This document shows positions 7,979-14,187 of a stretch of 14,187 nucleotides of DNA, one piece after another. The position numbers were made by a program, and so were the translations under genes. Under the pieces are notes generated by a model, which saw nothing but the letters and a program-made list of their open reading frames with translations, ran no database searches and had not been told where the DNA came from. How positions within the stretch are numbered: the stretch's first letter is position 1; every line of letters begins with the position of its first letter. This stretch comes from an uncultured Spirochaetia bacterium (lineage in GTDB: Bacteria; Spirochaetota; UBA4802; JAGODF01): positions 1 through 14,187 of the forward strand of contig CALCJG010000082.1 in NCBI GenBank assembly GCA_937967705.1, read 5' to 3'.

Positions 7979-8986
7979 TCAGGCCACGCGGAAATAGCGC
8001 CACAGTCCCTCCTGAATCTTTTCCTCTTCAAAGAGGCGGGCCAGTTCCCCGGCCTTTTCCATGAGAGTAATCCGGTTCCAGTCCTTTCTCTCCCGGGCCT
8101 CAGCCGTGAGGCAATTGTATAGATCCCAATAGGTGTTTTCCTTGAATTCCAGCACGGAGGGGAAAACCCCCTTATAGAATTTCCTGATGGCTGGGAGCTC
8201 CATGTCTCGGTCCACAGGGGTCTCTGCCATGCGCCTGAAGGGTACGATCTCACTCCCGAAATCCCTCATCCTCAACAGGAAATTCCTGTATTCCTGGAGC
8301 ACTTTTGCCGGCGGTTTACCCATAGTGAAGGAGCGAAGGTTTTCCTTTTCCATACGCATCATCCCGTTGGAACAGACGATTCTTTCATAGGACAGGAATA
8401 TCTGGTGCCGGGAAAAGACCCACGGGTTGATGACCGTAAAACCCGGATGGATAGCGTCATCCCGGTCAATCGCCAGAATCTCGTCGCTGTAAATCACCTG
8501 GAAGGCCGTCTGCCCCCTGGTGCGTGTCACCCTCAGCAACGTTTTATCCCTCTTCATCGCATAAACCAACTCCAGGATCTTGTTGTCCGGTATGTATTTG
8601 TCCGATGCCTTCAGGAAACCGTCTATCAGACGGAAATCCTCATGTTCCGATATCATTTGAACCGCATCGACACCGGATCGGCACAGTTCGCCAAGACGCC
8701 TGTTCAGATTTAAGCGGACCGTTTCCGGCTCAATCTTGGTCATGTATCCCAGAGGGATGCCGCACAGCCGCCGGGCCGACTCCAGTCCCGTACGGGAGAG
8801 CTTTACACTCTTCTTCCCCGGAGCTCCGACATAGAGTTCACAGGGGGTTTTGAAACTCAAATCCGCCAGCGGCATGACACAGGCGAACCGGGGACGGCTG
8901 AATTCTTTTGTAAGTTCTTGTATGCTGCTCTTATTCAGTTCATAGGTCTGTGCCCGAAAGTTTTCTTTCTGATAATGATTGATCAC
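7979..8986 (-). CDS. DUF932-like protein (phage/plasmid-type family), GTG start
   Basis: A 335-aa soluble protein. The frame is open to an ATG at 9043, but that codon has no ribosome binding site, whereas the GTG at 8986 is preceded at 5 bp by a perfect AAGGAGG, so 8986 is chosen. The clearest family marker is RIVCSNGMMR at about residues 202-211, inside a context (INPWVFSRHQIFLSYE) that matches the 'R-x-C-x-NG' core of DUF932 proteins. An upstream CGIPLGYMTKI segment at about 75-85 corresponds to the region before the core in that family. The C-terminal third is helical and charged. DUF932 members are mostly found in phages and plasmids and have no established biochemical role. Here there is no phage, plasmid or restriction gene nearby, and the gene stands alone behind its own strong promoter. 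The family assignment rests on motif recognition only. Confidence 0.7.
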   Translation of the reverse strand: MINHYQKENFRAQTYELNKSSIQELTKEFSRPRFACVMPLADLSFKTPCELYVGAPGKKSVKLSRTGLESARRLCGIPLGYMTKIEPETVRLNLNRRLGELCRSGVDAVQMISEHEDFRLIDGFLKASDKYIPDNKILELVYAMKRDKTLLRVTRTRGQTAFQVIYSDEILAIDRDDAIHPGFTVINPWVFSRHQIFLSYERIVCSNGMMRMEKENLRSFTMGKPPAKVLQEYRNFLLRMRDFGSEIVPFRRMAETPVDRDMELPAIRKFYKGVFPSVLEFKENTYWDLYNCLTAEARERKDWNRITLMEKAGELARLFEEEKIQEGLWRYFRVA

Positions 8987-8991
8987 CGCAT

Positions 8992-8998
8992 CCTCCTT
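8992..8998 (-). promoter_or_regulatory. Ribosome binding site fixing the GTG start at 8986
   Basis: A perfect AAGGAGG on the minus strand with a 5-bp spacer to GTG. This decides the start, since the longer frame from 9043 lacks any Shine-Dalgarno sequence. Confidence 0.75.
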
Positions 8999-9061
8999 AC
9001 CCTCTTCAACATTCCCCACTTGCCCTGATCGCAATAGCGCCATTCATGAGACATATTATTC

Positions 9062-9090
9062 ATAATACAATTGGAAGTAGAGTCTGTCAA
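9062..9090 (-). promoter_or_regulatory. Sigma70-type promoter of the DUF932-like gene
   Basis: On the minus strand TTGACA (9085-9090) and TATTAT (9062-9067) are separated by exactly 17 bp, one mismatch from the full consensus. Transcription would begin near 9055, giving a leader of about 70 bases before the GTG start. Confidence 0.75.
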
Positions 9091-9186
9091 CCTCCTGAGT
9101 CTTCTCCCCGGCCAGAAAACATGTCAATCATCCAGGCAGGTTTCAGAATTTTCCATTCGCGAACAGCGTTTATGTCGATGAACTCT

Positions 9187-9270
9187 AAACGGTCATTCTG
9201 CTCTAATTATATTGACAAAAGTTAAAAATGTGATATATTTCCGTTTGACAATATCCATGAGACCGTTTGA
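9187..9270. repeat. CCGTTT repeats flanking the MCP promoter, possible operator
   Basis: AAACGGTC at 9187-9194 is the inverted copy of GACCGTTT at 9261-9268, and a third partial copy CCGTTTGA lies at 9241-9248, 22 bp (about two helical turns) before its match at 9263-9270. The -35/-10 boxes lie between the outer copies, as operator sites often do. Short motifs can recur by chance. Confidence 0.3.
9212..9239 (+). promoter_or_regulatory. Sigma70-type promoter of the MCP gene
   Basis: TTGACA (9212-9217), a 16-bp spacer, and TATATT (9234-9239). Transcription would start near 9246 and leave a leader of about 70 bases before the ATG at 9316. Confidence 0.65.
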
Positions 9271-9306
9271 ATTTGTAAATGATAAATAATGTGTGATGTG
9301 TTCGAC

Positions 9307-9311
9307 GGAGG
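9307..9311 (+). promoter_or_regulatory. Ribosome binding site fixing the MCP start at 9316
   Basis: GGAGG 4 bp before ATG at 9316. The in-frame ATG at 9289 has no such site, so the protein is taken to begin nine codons later. Confidence 0.7.
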
Positions 9312-9315
9312 CCAC

Positions 9316-11148
9316 ATGCCTTATGATGTTCAGACCGAAAAGACCTTGAAGGGATTCACCAACAGCTTCATCTTCCGCACGGAAGCGATCAGCTACTTCT
9401 TCATATGCCCACTTCTCCTCTTTTATATCTGGTCAAATCTGAGGCTCAACGAGGAACAGTTACACACCTTTTTCATTGTCACGGCCATCGCTTTTGTTGT
9501 TTCCTTTTCCACAACCCATATCAACAATCTCCTGGTCCTGGCTCCGGTATCCCGTTACTTTAAAAAACTCCTCACCAATCAGACTATTGAGGAAGAAGAA
9601 TATCAGAAAGCTCATCAGCGATTCCTGACCCTTCCCTTCCTTCACAGCATCGGAGCTTTTTTCCGCTGGATATTCGGACTTTGCCTGGTCATCATTCCAA
9701 GCATTTACTTCGCTAAAATGGATTCCGCTCAGTCTTTTAACCTGTGGATGCTGCTGGTCATCAATGCGCCCCTTGGTGCCGTGATCTACTTCCTTCTTTC
9801 CGAACTCTACATTCAGCGGGTTCTGGACATGGGCGTCTTCCCCCGATGGCCCAAAAATGGCATTAAGTACCGCATGAATCTCTTTCCCAGGCTGAGCGCT
9901 TCCATTCTTGTCATCACCTTTCTGCCTTTTTCCATTCTTCTTACCTATTTCATAATATTTATATCCGGTCTCAACGTGGACAAGAGCGATGTCTATCTGA
10001 AAATGATCATCATGGGGTTGATAGGCCTCCTGGCTGCCGTTCTCGTCTCTTTTATATTAACCAAAACCATTCTCTTCAAGGTACGCATCATCCTCAACTT
10101 TCTGAAGAATGTCGGCAACGGTGAGCTCATGACCATCGTCCAGAAGATCGCAGTGATGGATGAGCTGACCATCATCAACCGGTCCGTTTATAACATGAAG
10201 GAAAACCTGAAGGAGATGGTCGTGTCAATATCGGAAACCTCCAACGAACTGGGGAATTCCAGCAAGGTGCTGATAGAAACTTCCACCAGCCTCTCCGATC
10301 TTGCCCGGGAGCAGGCCTCCATCATGGAGGAATCCAGCAGCGCCTTCGAGGAGATGTCCGCCGCTTATGAGGCCAACATGCAGAACGTCAAGCTTCAGCT
10401 GGACTTCTCCACATCAGTCCGTGATGAGATAGAGGACATCACAGAACAGGGAATGGAGCTGGCTCAGAAGACCGGCAATCTGCGGGAACGGGCCCAGAAA
10501 ACGGTTTCAACAACCGAGGAAGGGGAGCAACAGATGAACCGGGCCGTCAAGACCATATCCAATCTCGTAGGATACCTTGCAAACATTGACGAAATGGCAG
10601 GGCAGATAAACGACATCGCCGACCAGATCAATCTCCTGGCGCTGAACGCCGCTATCGAGGCGGCCCGGGCCGGTGAACACGGGAAGGGCTTTGCCGTCGT
10701 TGCCGACGAGGTCAACAAACTGGCCGATCAGGCAACATCCCTGGCCAAGAACATAAAGACCAACATTTCCGAAAATTCCCAGCGTATAAACAGCGAGATA
10801 TCCTCCATGAACAGCACTGTCACCGCATTCAACCAAATGAAGTCCAGCATACTGGATATCGACCGGGTGATAGGAGAGGTCTACGATTTTACGGGAAATC
10901 TGACATCCCGAAACCGGGACATCCGGGACAAGGTCGAGAAGCTCAACGTCATCTCCAACGAGCTTTACAATGCCTCGATAGAACAGCAGATCACCAACAA
11001 TGAGCTGACGAAATCCGTCAACGCCATAAACGAGATATCCCAAAAAACGGCTCAAACCGCCGATTTCGTTCACGACTCCGCCAAGCTTATGGGAGGCAAC
11101 GCCGTGAAACTGCAGTCTAATATTTCACGGTTCAAGGTTTCGGAATAG
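9316..11148 (+). CDS. Methyl-accepting chemotaxis protein with six predicted transmembrane segments
   Basis: A 610-aa chemoreceptor. Six hydrophobic segments are visible at about residues 24-41, 49-77, 113-133, 142-163, 194-218 and 229-252, joined by short loops. No extracytoplasmic ligand domain (Cache or four-helix type) is present. After TM6 comes a HAMP-like linker (about 253-302, ending [20 protein letters not shown]), then a long coiled-coil signalling domain. The hairpin tip that binds CheA and CheW is at about 428-480, with [21 protein letters not shown] and [14 protein letters not shown] fully conserved. Glu/Gln-rich heptads such as [16 protein letters not shown] at about 334-349 are probable methylation sites. 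There is no C-terminal CheR-tethering pentapeptide. It should sit in the inner membrane and signal to CheA; the signal may be lipid-soluble, energy-related or cytoplasmic. Six-TM MCPs of this kind are known in spirochaetes, among others. It has its own promoter, and no other che gene is in the window. Confidence 0.93.
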   Translation: MPYDVQTEKTLKGFTNSFIFRTEAISYFFICPLLLFYIWSNLRLNEEQLHTFFIVTAIAFVVSFSTTHINNLLVLAPVSRYFKKLLTNQTIEEEEYQKAHQRFLTLPFLHSIGAFFRWIFGLCLVIIPSIYFAKMDSAQSFNLWMLLVINAPLGAVIYFLLSELYIQRVLDMGVFPRWPKNGIKYRMNLFPRLSASILVITFLPFSILLTYFIIFISGLNVDKSDVYLKMIIMGLIGLLAAVLVSFILTKTILFKVRIILNFLKNVGNGELMTIVQKIAVMDELTIINRSVYNMKENLKEMVVSISETSNELGNSSKVLIETSTSLSDLAREQASIMEESSSAFEEMSAAYEANMQNVKLQLDFSTSVRDEIEDITEQGMELAQKTGNLRERAQKTVSTTEEGEQQMNRAVKTISNLVGYLANIDEMAGQINDIADQINLLALNAAIEAARAGEHGKGFAVVADEVNKLADQATSLAKNIKTNISENSQRINSEISSMNSTVTAFNQMKSSILDIDRVIGEVYDFTGNLTSRNRDIRDKVEKLNVISNELYNASIEQQITNNELTKSVNAINEISQKTAQTADFVHDSAKLMGGNAVKLQSNISRFKVSE

Positions 11149-11251
11149 TGTCTCGGTAATCACATAGCATCGGGAAATCGAATGGAACCCTTTTTATTGA
11201 GGAAAATCCCCCCATCTTCCGTACAAACCCGTCTTTCAAGAGCGAAAACGC

Positions 11252-11280
11252 TTGACTTTGCCTCTTTTGCAGACTAAATT
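11252..11280 (+). promoter_or_regulatory. Sigma70-type promoter of the LysM protein gene
   Basis: TTGACT (11252-11257), a 17-bp spacer, and TAAATT (11275-11280). The start of transcription would fall near 11287, about 70 bases before the ATG at 11359. Confidence 0.6.
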
Positions 11281-11317
11281 TTAATTATTAAAATAAACGA
11301 ACCAGGGATCTGATTAT

Positions 11318-11345
11318 TGATAATTCATTTTGAATAATATTATCA
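11318..11345 (+). other. AT-rich hairpin in the leader of the LysM protein gene
   Basis: TGATA ATTCA, TTT, TGAAT, AATAT, TATCA: two 5-bp stems with an internal loop on one side. It ends directly before the Shine-Dalgarno stretch GAGGGGGA (11346-11353). It is weak and might only modulate ribosome access or be chance in an AT-rich leader. Confidence 0.25.
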
Positions 11346-11358
11346 GAGGGGGATTAGA

Positions 11359-12207
11359 ATGGATATGAAAGACAAGCTGATTAAGGAATTCGAGGAAACG
11401 AGTCCCAGGGAACTGGTCAACGCCCCCGTTTACGCTCTGCAGGGCGTAAGCAAGCGGGACGCCAAACTGCTGCATGACGCCTTCTATATCGACACCATCG
11501 GGGATCTGGCTCATCTGAAGTACGCCGACTGGGCCCGGGAAATCTGCAATCTGGCCGATCGGGGACGGGAGGACGCCGACATGACACCCTTCCGGGACAA
11601 GCTGATAAAGAAATATGAAAACAAAACCCCGGCACAACTAGCCAAGGCACCGGTCTATGCCCTGCAGGGAGTCAGCCCCAAGGATGCCGAAAGACTCTAC
11701 AAGGCCTTCAAGCTCAAGACCGTGAGGCAACTTGCCCAGCTGAAATACATCGACTGGGCCCGGGAGATTGTGCTCCTGGCGCTTCCCCCCAAACCCGTGT
11801 CAGCACCCGTAGAAGAGGAGAAGAAATCCAGCAGAAAAACGCTGATTACTTTGCTCATCATCTTCCTGGTGGCCATTGTTTTCATTCTCTTCATGCCCCA
11901 TTTGAAAAAATCTCTGAATAAATACACTATGAAACAAGATCTTCCCAAACAGGCGGAAACGGTAAAACCTAATGTTCCGGAAAAAGCGCCGGTCCCCCCC
12001 GTCAAGGAAAAAGAACCTGTTGAGGATACCGGTCCTCATTATCTGGTCAAGAAGCTCGATACGCTGCAGAACATCAGCAAGGAGGTCTTCGGGAAAGAAT
12101 CCGAATGGAAGAAGATTTACGAGCTGAACCGCGAAAGCATAAAAGATCCCAACATGATCCATCCCGGTCAGAAGCTGAAGCTCCCGGAAGAGCCGAAGAA
12201 GCGATAA
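11359..12207 (+). CDS. Membrane protein with two tandem helical (HhH/DUF4332-like) repeats and a C-terminal LysM domain
   Basis: A 282-aa protein with an unusual order of parts. Residues 3-67 and 78-142 are two copies of one ~65-residue unit, identical at about 37 of 65 positions. Each contains DKLIK, APVYALQGVS, LKY and DWAREI. The core 'L-QGVS-x2-DA-x2-L' followed by T-x3-LA resembles helix-hairpin-helix-type repeats (as in DUF4332), which in other proteins bind nucleic acid or protein. One membrane segment at 161-181 follows, then a Pro/Lys/Glu linker (about 190-225), then a LysM domain at about 226-276 (HYLVKKLDTLQNISKEVFG, IYELNRESIKDPNMIHPGQKLKLP). LysM domains bind peptidoglycan. With no signal peptide, the simplest topology is repeats in the cytoplasm and LysM in the periplasm; both flanks of the TM are basic, so orientation is not certain. 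It has its own promoter, SD (GAGGGGGA) and terminator, so it is probably monocistronic. Confidence 0.85.
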   Translation: MDMKDKLIKEFEETSPRELVNAPVYALQGVSKRDAKLLHDAFYIDTIGDLAHLKYADWAREICNLADRGREDADMTPFRDKLIKKYENKTPAQLAKAPVYALQGVSPKDAERLYKAFKLKTVRQLAQLKYIDWAREIVLLALPPKPVSAPVEEEKKSSRKTLITLLIIFLVAIVFILFMPHLKKSLNKYTMKQDLPKQAETVKPNVPEKAPVPPVKEKEPVEDTGPHYLVKKLDTLQNISKEVFGKESEWKKIYELNRESIKDPNMIHPGQKLKLPEEPKKR

Positions 12208-12230
12208 ACGGCCCAATTCACAGCAAATGC

Positions 12231-12261
12231 CGCATCAGGCCCCTTTACGGGACCTGATGCG
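12231..12261 (+). terminator. Hairpin terminator between convergent genes
   Basis: CGCATCAGG pairs perfectly with CCTGATGCG, extended inside by CCC/GGG across a CTTTAC loop with one bulged A, and followed by TTTCT. The T-run is short. It lies 23 bp after the LysM protein stop and 26 bp before the crotonase stop, so it may serve both strands. Confidence 0.65.
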
Positions 12262-12287
12262 TTTCTACCGGCCTTAAACCTTCAGCG

Positions 12288-13082
12288 TTATTTTCCTGAG
12301 AAGAGGGGCTTCTTTTTACTGACCAGACCGTGAACCCCCGCCGCGTAATCCTCAGTTTCCGCCGATCGCACCTGCAACTCCCTTTCCCGGGGCAGATGAT
12401 CCTGAAAGGAGGAACCCTGCGCCTCTAAAAAGAGTTTCTTGGTGCGGGCATAGGCCAGCGTGGGCCCCGCCGCAAGTGTTTCCGCCAGACGCATCGCCTC
12501 GCTCATGAGGCGGTCTGCTTCCGCGACACAACGGACGAATCCCATACTCCTCATCTCCTCGGCATCCAGGGCTTCCCCGAGGAAGGCGATCTCCGCGGCC
12601 TTCTGCCAGGGAAGCTGACGGGAAAGAAGGTAGGTGCCCCCGAAACCCGGAATCAGCGCCAGTCTGCAAAAACTCTGGGAAAAGGCCGCCTGACGGGACG
12701 CCACGATGATATCGCAGCAAAGCGCCAGATTCATCCCGGCCCCAACCGCCAGACCGTTGACCGCTGCGATCACCGGAACGGGGTATTCCCTCAGCCTCAG
12801 TCCGATTGCGTAGAGGGAACGGGTCAGGTCGTCCATATACTCCCCGGGTTTACCCGCCTGGAGCGAATCCTCCATACCCTTCACATCACCCCCCGCACTG
12901 AAGGCCCTGCCTCTTCCGGTGATGATCAGGCAGCGCATGCCCTCTTCCCTCTCCAGATTTTTCAGGGCATCAAGAATCTCATCGCCCGCCTGCAGGTCGA
13001 GAGGATTGAGTTTTTCCTCCCGGATCATCTCCAGAACGACCACCGCTCCCTCTCGGCGGATTTCGATTGTGCCGTATTCCAT
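12288..13082 (-). CDS. Enoyl-CoA hydratase/isomerase (crotonase) family protein, PaaG-like, catalytic acids absent
   Basis: A 264-aa protein of standard crotonase length. The oxyanion-hole and CoA-binding parts are intact: RAFSAGGDVKGM at residues 59-70 and NGLAVGAGMNLALCCDI at 109-125. The next segment, AFSQSFCRLALIPGFGG at 133-149, and the end DYAAGVHGLVSKKKPLFSGK resemble PaaG-type isomerases more than classical hydratases. By my hand alignment, the two catalytic glutamates of rat mitochondrial enoyl-CoA hydratase (E144, E164) correspond to Asn118 and Phe138, and the aspartate used by PaaG corresponds to Gly146. Simple hydration is therefore unlikely; another CoA-ester reaction (isomerisation, hydrolysis, C-C cleavage) or a non-catalytic role is possible. 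The ATG overlaps the stop of the acyl-CoA synthetase gene by one base (TAATG), with GGAGGGG just before, which indicates translational coupling and a shared pathway. Confidence 0.88.
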   Translation of the reverse strand: MEYGTIEIRREGAVVVLEMIREEKLNPLDLQAGDEILDALKNLEREEGMRCLIITGRGRAFSAGGDVKGMEDSLQAGKPGEYMDDLTRSLYAIGLRLREYPVPVIAAVNGLAVGAGMNLALCCDIIVASRQAAFSQSFCRLALIPGFGGTYLLSRQLPWQKAAEIAFLGEALDAEEMRSMGFVRCVAEADRLMSEAMRLAETLAAGPTLAYARTKKLFLEAQGSSFQDHLPRERELQVRSAETEDYAAGVHGLVSKKKPLFSGK

Positions 13083-14187
13083 TACCCCTCCTCCCCGTTG
13101 CGGGAATGGTTCTCTCTTAACAGGATGCGGGCATCCACGATCGTAAGCCCGCTGCTATGCGCCAGTACCGGATTGAGGTCCATCTCGTATATCTCGGGAT
13201 AGGCGATGACGATATCCGACACCGTGAGCAGAAGGCGGCTGAGGGCCTCCTTGTCCACGGGAGGCAGGTTCCGCACCCCGTTGAGAATCGGGGCCGATTT
13301 GATTTCATCGATCATTGCCATCGACGCCCCTTCGCTCAGAGGCAGGACCCGGAAGGAGACATCCCTGACCACCTCCACCAGGATACCTCCGATCCCGAAC
13401 ATGATGACGGGGCCGAACTGATCGTCCTCCTTGGTCCCCACTATGACCTCCACCCCGTCCTCAGACATCGGGCTGACCAGACATCCCCTGATACGGGCTC
13501 CCGTCCGGTAGCGTCCGGCATTTTCGATGATACTGTCGAAAGCCGTTCGGATTTCCTCCTCCGTCTTCAAATTCAGCCGGACACCCCCCGCTTCGCTTTT
13601 GTGGAGAATGTCCTGGGAGACTATCTTGAGCACCGCCGGACGTCCGAAGTCCGCGGCGATCCTTACCGCCTCCTCCGGGGTCTCCGCCAGCCGGTCCCGG
13701 CTGACCATCGCCCCGTGCCTGGCCAATATCTCCTTGGCCTCGTGTTCGTAAAGGGAGGTTCGCTCTTCCTCCAGCGCCTTCTTTATGAGATCGCGGCACT
13801 CATCGAGGGACCCCTCCTTCCACTTGAGGACAAAATTGGTTTTGGTATGGACCGTACTCAGATGCCTTCCGTAACGGGACAGGGACGCTATACACCTGCA
13901 GGCGATATCGAGCGAGTCGTAAACCGGTATGCCGTAATAGCGCATCAGGTCAAGAGAATGGGGTTTGGCAAAATTGTAGAGACTGTGCAGCACGATGGGT
14001 TTTCCGTATTTCTTCACCATCTTCCCCATCTGATGAGCCGCGTCCTCCTCGATGAAGCTCAGGCCCTCGGCAAAACGAATTCCGTAACCGCCGAAAAGCC
14101 CGGCGATCAGCAGGCCTCCCACCTGCTCGTCCTCCAGGAGGATGCGGGCGCAGTCGGCAAAGACCCCCGGATCCTGGTCCGTTCCCC
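13082..14187 (-). CDS. ADP-forming acyl-CoA synthetase (acetate--CoA ligase type), C-terminal part; 5' end outside window
   Basis: The frame stays open to the window edge; the GTG at 14122 is an internal Val codon, so about 368 C-terminal residues are seen. NDP-forming acyl-CoA synthetases interconvert acyl-CoA + ADP + Pi and acid + ATP + CoA. Full-length fused enzymes have an N-terminal CoA-binding domain, a succinyl-CoA-ligase-like domain and a C-terminal ATP-grasp. Here the end of the ligase-like domain is visible (DPGVFADCARILLEDEQVGG and following), then a complete ATP-grasp_5 domain from LYEHEAKEILARHGAMVSRD onward, with VLKIVSQDILHKSEAGGV, the EVIVGTKEDDQFGPVIMFG nucleotide-binding strand, and EIYEMDLNPVLA near the end. 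The catalytic His of the CoA domain would be upstream and cannot be checked. The acyl substrate is unknown. It overlaps the crotonase gene, so the pair may recover ATP from acyl-CoA breakdown. Confidence 0.9.
   Translation of the reverse strand, partial: GTDQDPGVFADCARILLEDEQVGGLLIAGLFGGYGIRFAEGLSFIEEDAAHQMGKMVKKYGKPIVLHSLYNFAKPHSLDLMRYYGIPVYDSLDIACRCIASLSRYGRHLSTVHTKTNFVLKWKEGSLDECRDLIKKALEEERTSLYEHEAKEILARHGAMVSRDRLAETPEEAVRIAADFGRPAVLKIVSQDILHKSEAGGVRLNLKTEEEIRTAFDSIIENAGRYRTGARIRGCLVSPMSEDGVEVIVGTKEDDQFGPVIMFGIGGILVEVVRDVSFRVLPLSEGASMAMIDEIKSAPILNGVRNLPPVDKEALSRLLLTVSDIVIAYPEIYEMDLNPVLAHSSGLTIVDARILLRENHSRNGEEG

Larger units (their letters stand above)
8987..9315. other. Divergent intergenic region, 329 bp
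   Basis: It carries the promoter of the DUF932-like gene at its left part and the MCP promoter at its right part, about 190 bp apart between predicted start points. Between them (about 9091-9186) I see no gene, hairpin or repeat. Copies of a CCGTTT element surround the MCP promoter. Confidence 0.6.
11149..11358. other. Intergenic region after the MCP gene, 210 bp
   Basis: It contains the promoter and leader of the LysM protein gene in its second half. I find no convincing terminator after the MCP stop: the C-rich and T-rich stretch at about 11188-11215 has no stem. No small gene is evident. Confidence 0.5.

Noticed and set aside
7522-8253. A 243-codon minus-strand open frame
   Set aside because: It overlaps two well-supported genes (permease and DUF932-like) in a shadow frame and has a composition unlike a real protein, with a His/Gly/Asp-rich second half.
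9244-9273. A second TTGACA (9245-9250) as an additional MCP promoter
   Set aside because: At 16-18 bp downstream only TGAATT-like bases occur, a poor -10, and a much better promoter lies just upstream.
11220-11260. Possible stem (AAGAGCG, AAAA, CGCTTG) as an MCP terminator
   Set aside because: Only about five pairs form, one of them a wobble, and no T-run specific to it follows. It also overlaps the -35 box of the next promoter.
14120-14122. GTG as start of the acyl-CoA synthetase
   Set aside because: The frame continues to base 14187 with residues that fit the ligase-like domain, so the gene simply leaves the window.
1-14187. CRISPR array, tRNA/rRNA, insertion sequence, prophage or toxin-antitoxin pair
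   Set aside because: I scanned for regularly spaced repeats, cloverleaf or rRNA-like stretches, transposase or integrase motifs, and small paired genes, and saw none. Gene spacing and strand changes look like normal chromosome.

Overview
The window is a stretch of bacterial chromosome with 11 protein-coding genes. I see no tRNA, rRNA, CRISPR array, transposase or prophage module. The organism is probably a Gram-negative (didderm) chemotactic heterotroph: there is a lipobox lipoprotein glycosidase, a methyl-accepting chemotaxis protein (MCP), a LysM membrane protein, and an acyl-CoA catabolic pair. The mix of a six-TM MCP without a periplasmic sensor domain, a PAS plus RsbW-like ATPase protein and a LamG/FN3 surface protein fits an environmental spirochaete or deltaproteobacterium-like lineage. 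That is an inference from gene content; no phylogenetic marker gene is present.

Layout. (1) Positions 2-3739, plus strand: a compact run with gaps of 26, 8 and 14 bp. It holds the 3' part of a LamG/FN3 surface protein, a membrane PAS/HATPase regulator, a Nudix hydrolase and a BtaA-like (DUF3419) aminocarboxypropyl transferase. (2) Positions 3769-6419, minus strand: a lipoprotein related to GH51 arabinofuranosidases, followed by an unrecognised 178-aa protein. (3) Positions 6607-7971, plus: an APC-family amino-acid permease read from TTG. (4) Positions 7979-8986, minus: a DUF932-like protein read from GTG behind a near-consensus promoter. (5) Positions 9316-11148, plus: the six-TM MCP. (6) Positions 11359-12207, plus: a protein with two tandem helical repeats, one membrane segment and a C-terminal LysM domain, ending at a hairpin terminator. 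(7) Positions 12288-14187, minus: an ADP-forming acyl-CoA synthetase cut by the window end, coupled by a TAATG overlap to a crotonase-fold protein that lacks the usual catalytic acids.

As a whole, the region combines nutrient capture (secreted glycosidase, amino-acid permease, chemoreceptor), acyl-CoA metabolism with ATP recovery, and envelope or membrane-lipid functions (BtaA-like enzyme, LysM protein, surface protein). Nothing resembles a complete defence system or mobile element. The most unusual items are the repeat-TM-LysM protein, the orphan BtaA-like enzyme, the free-standing DUF932-like gene with its own strong promoter, and the crotonase with a stripped active site.
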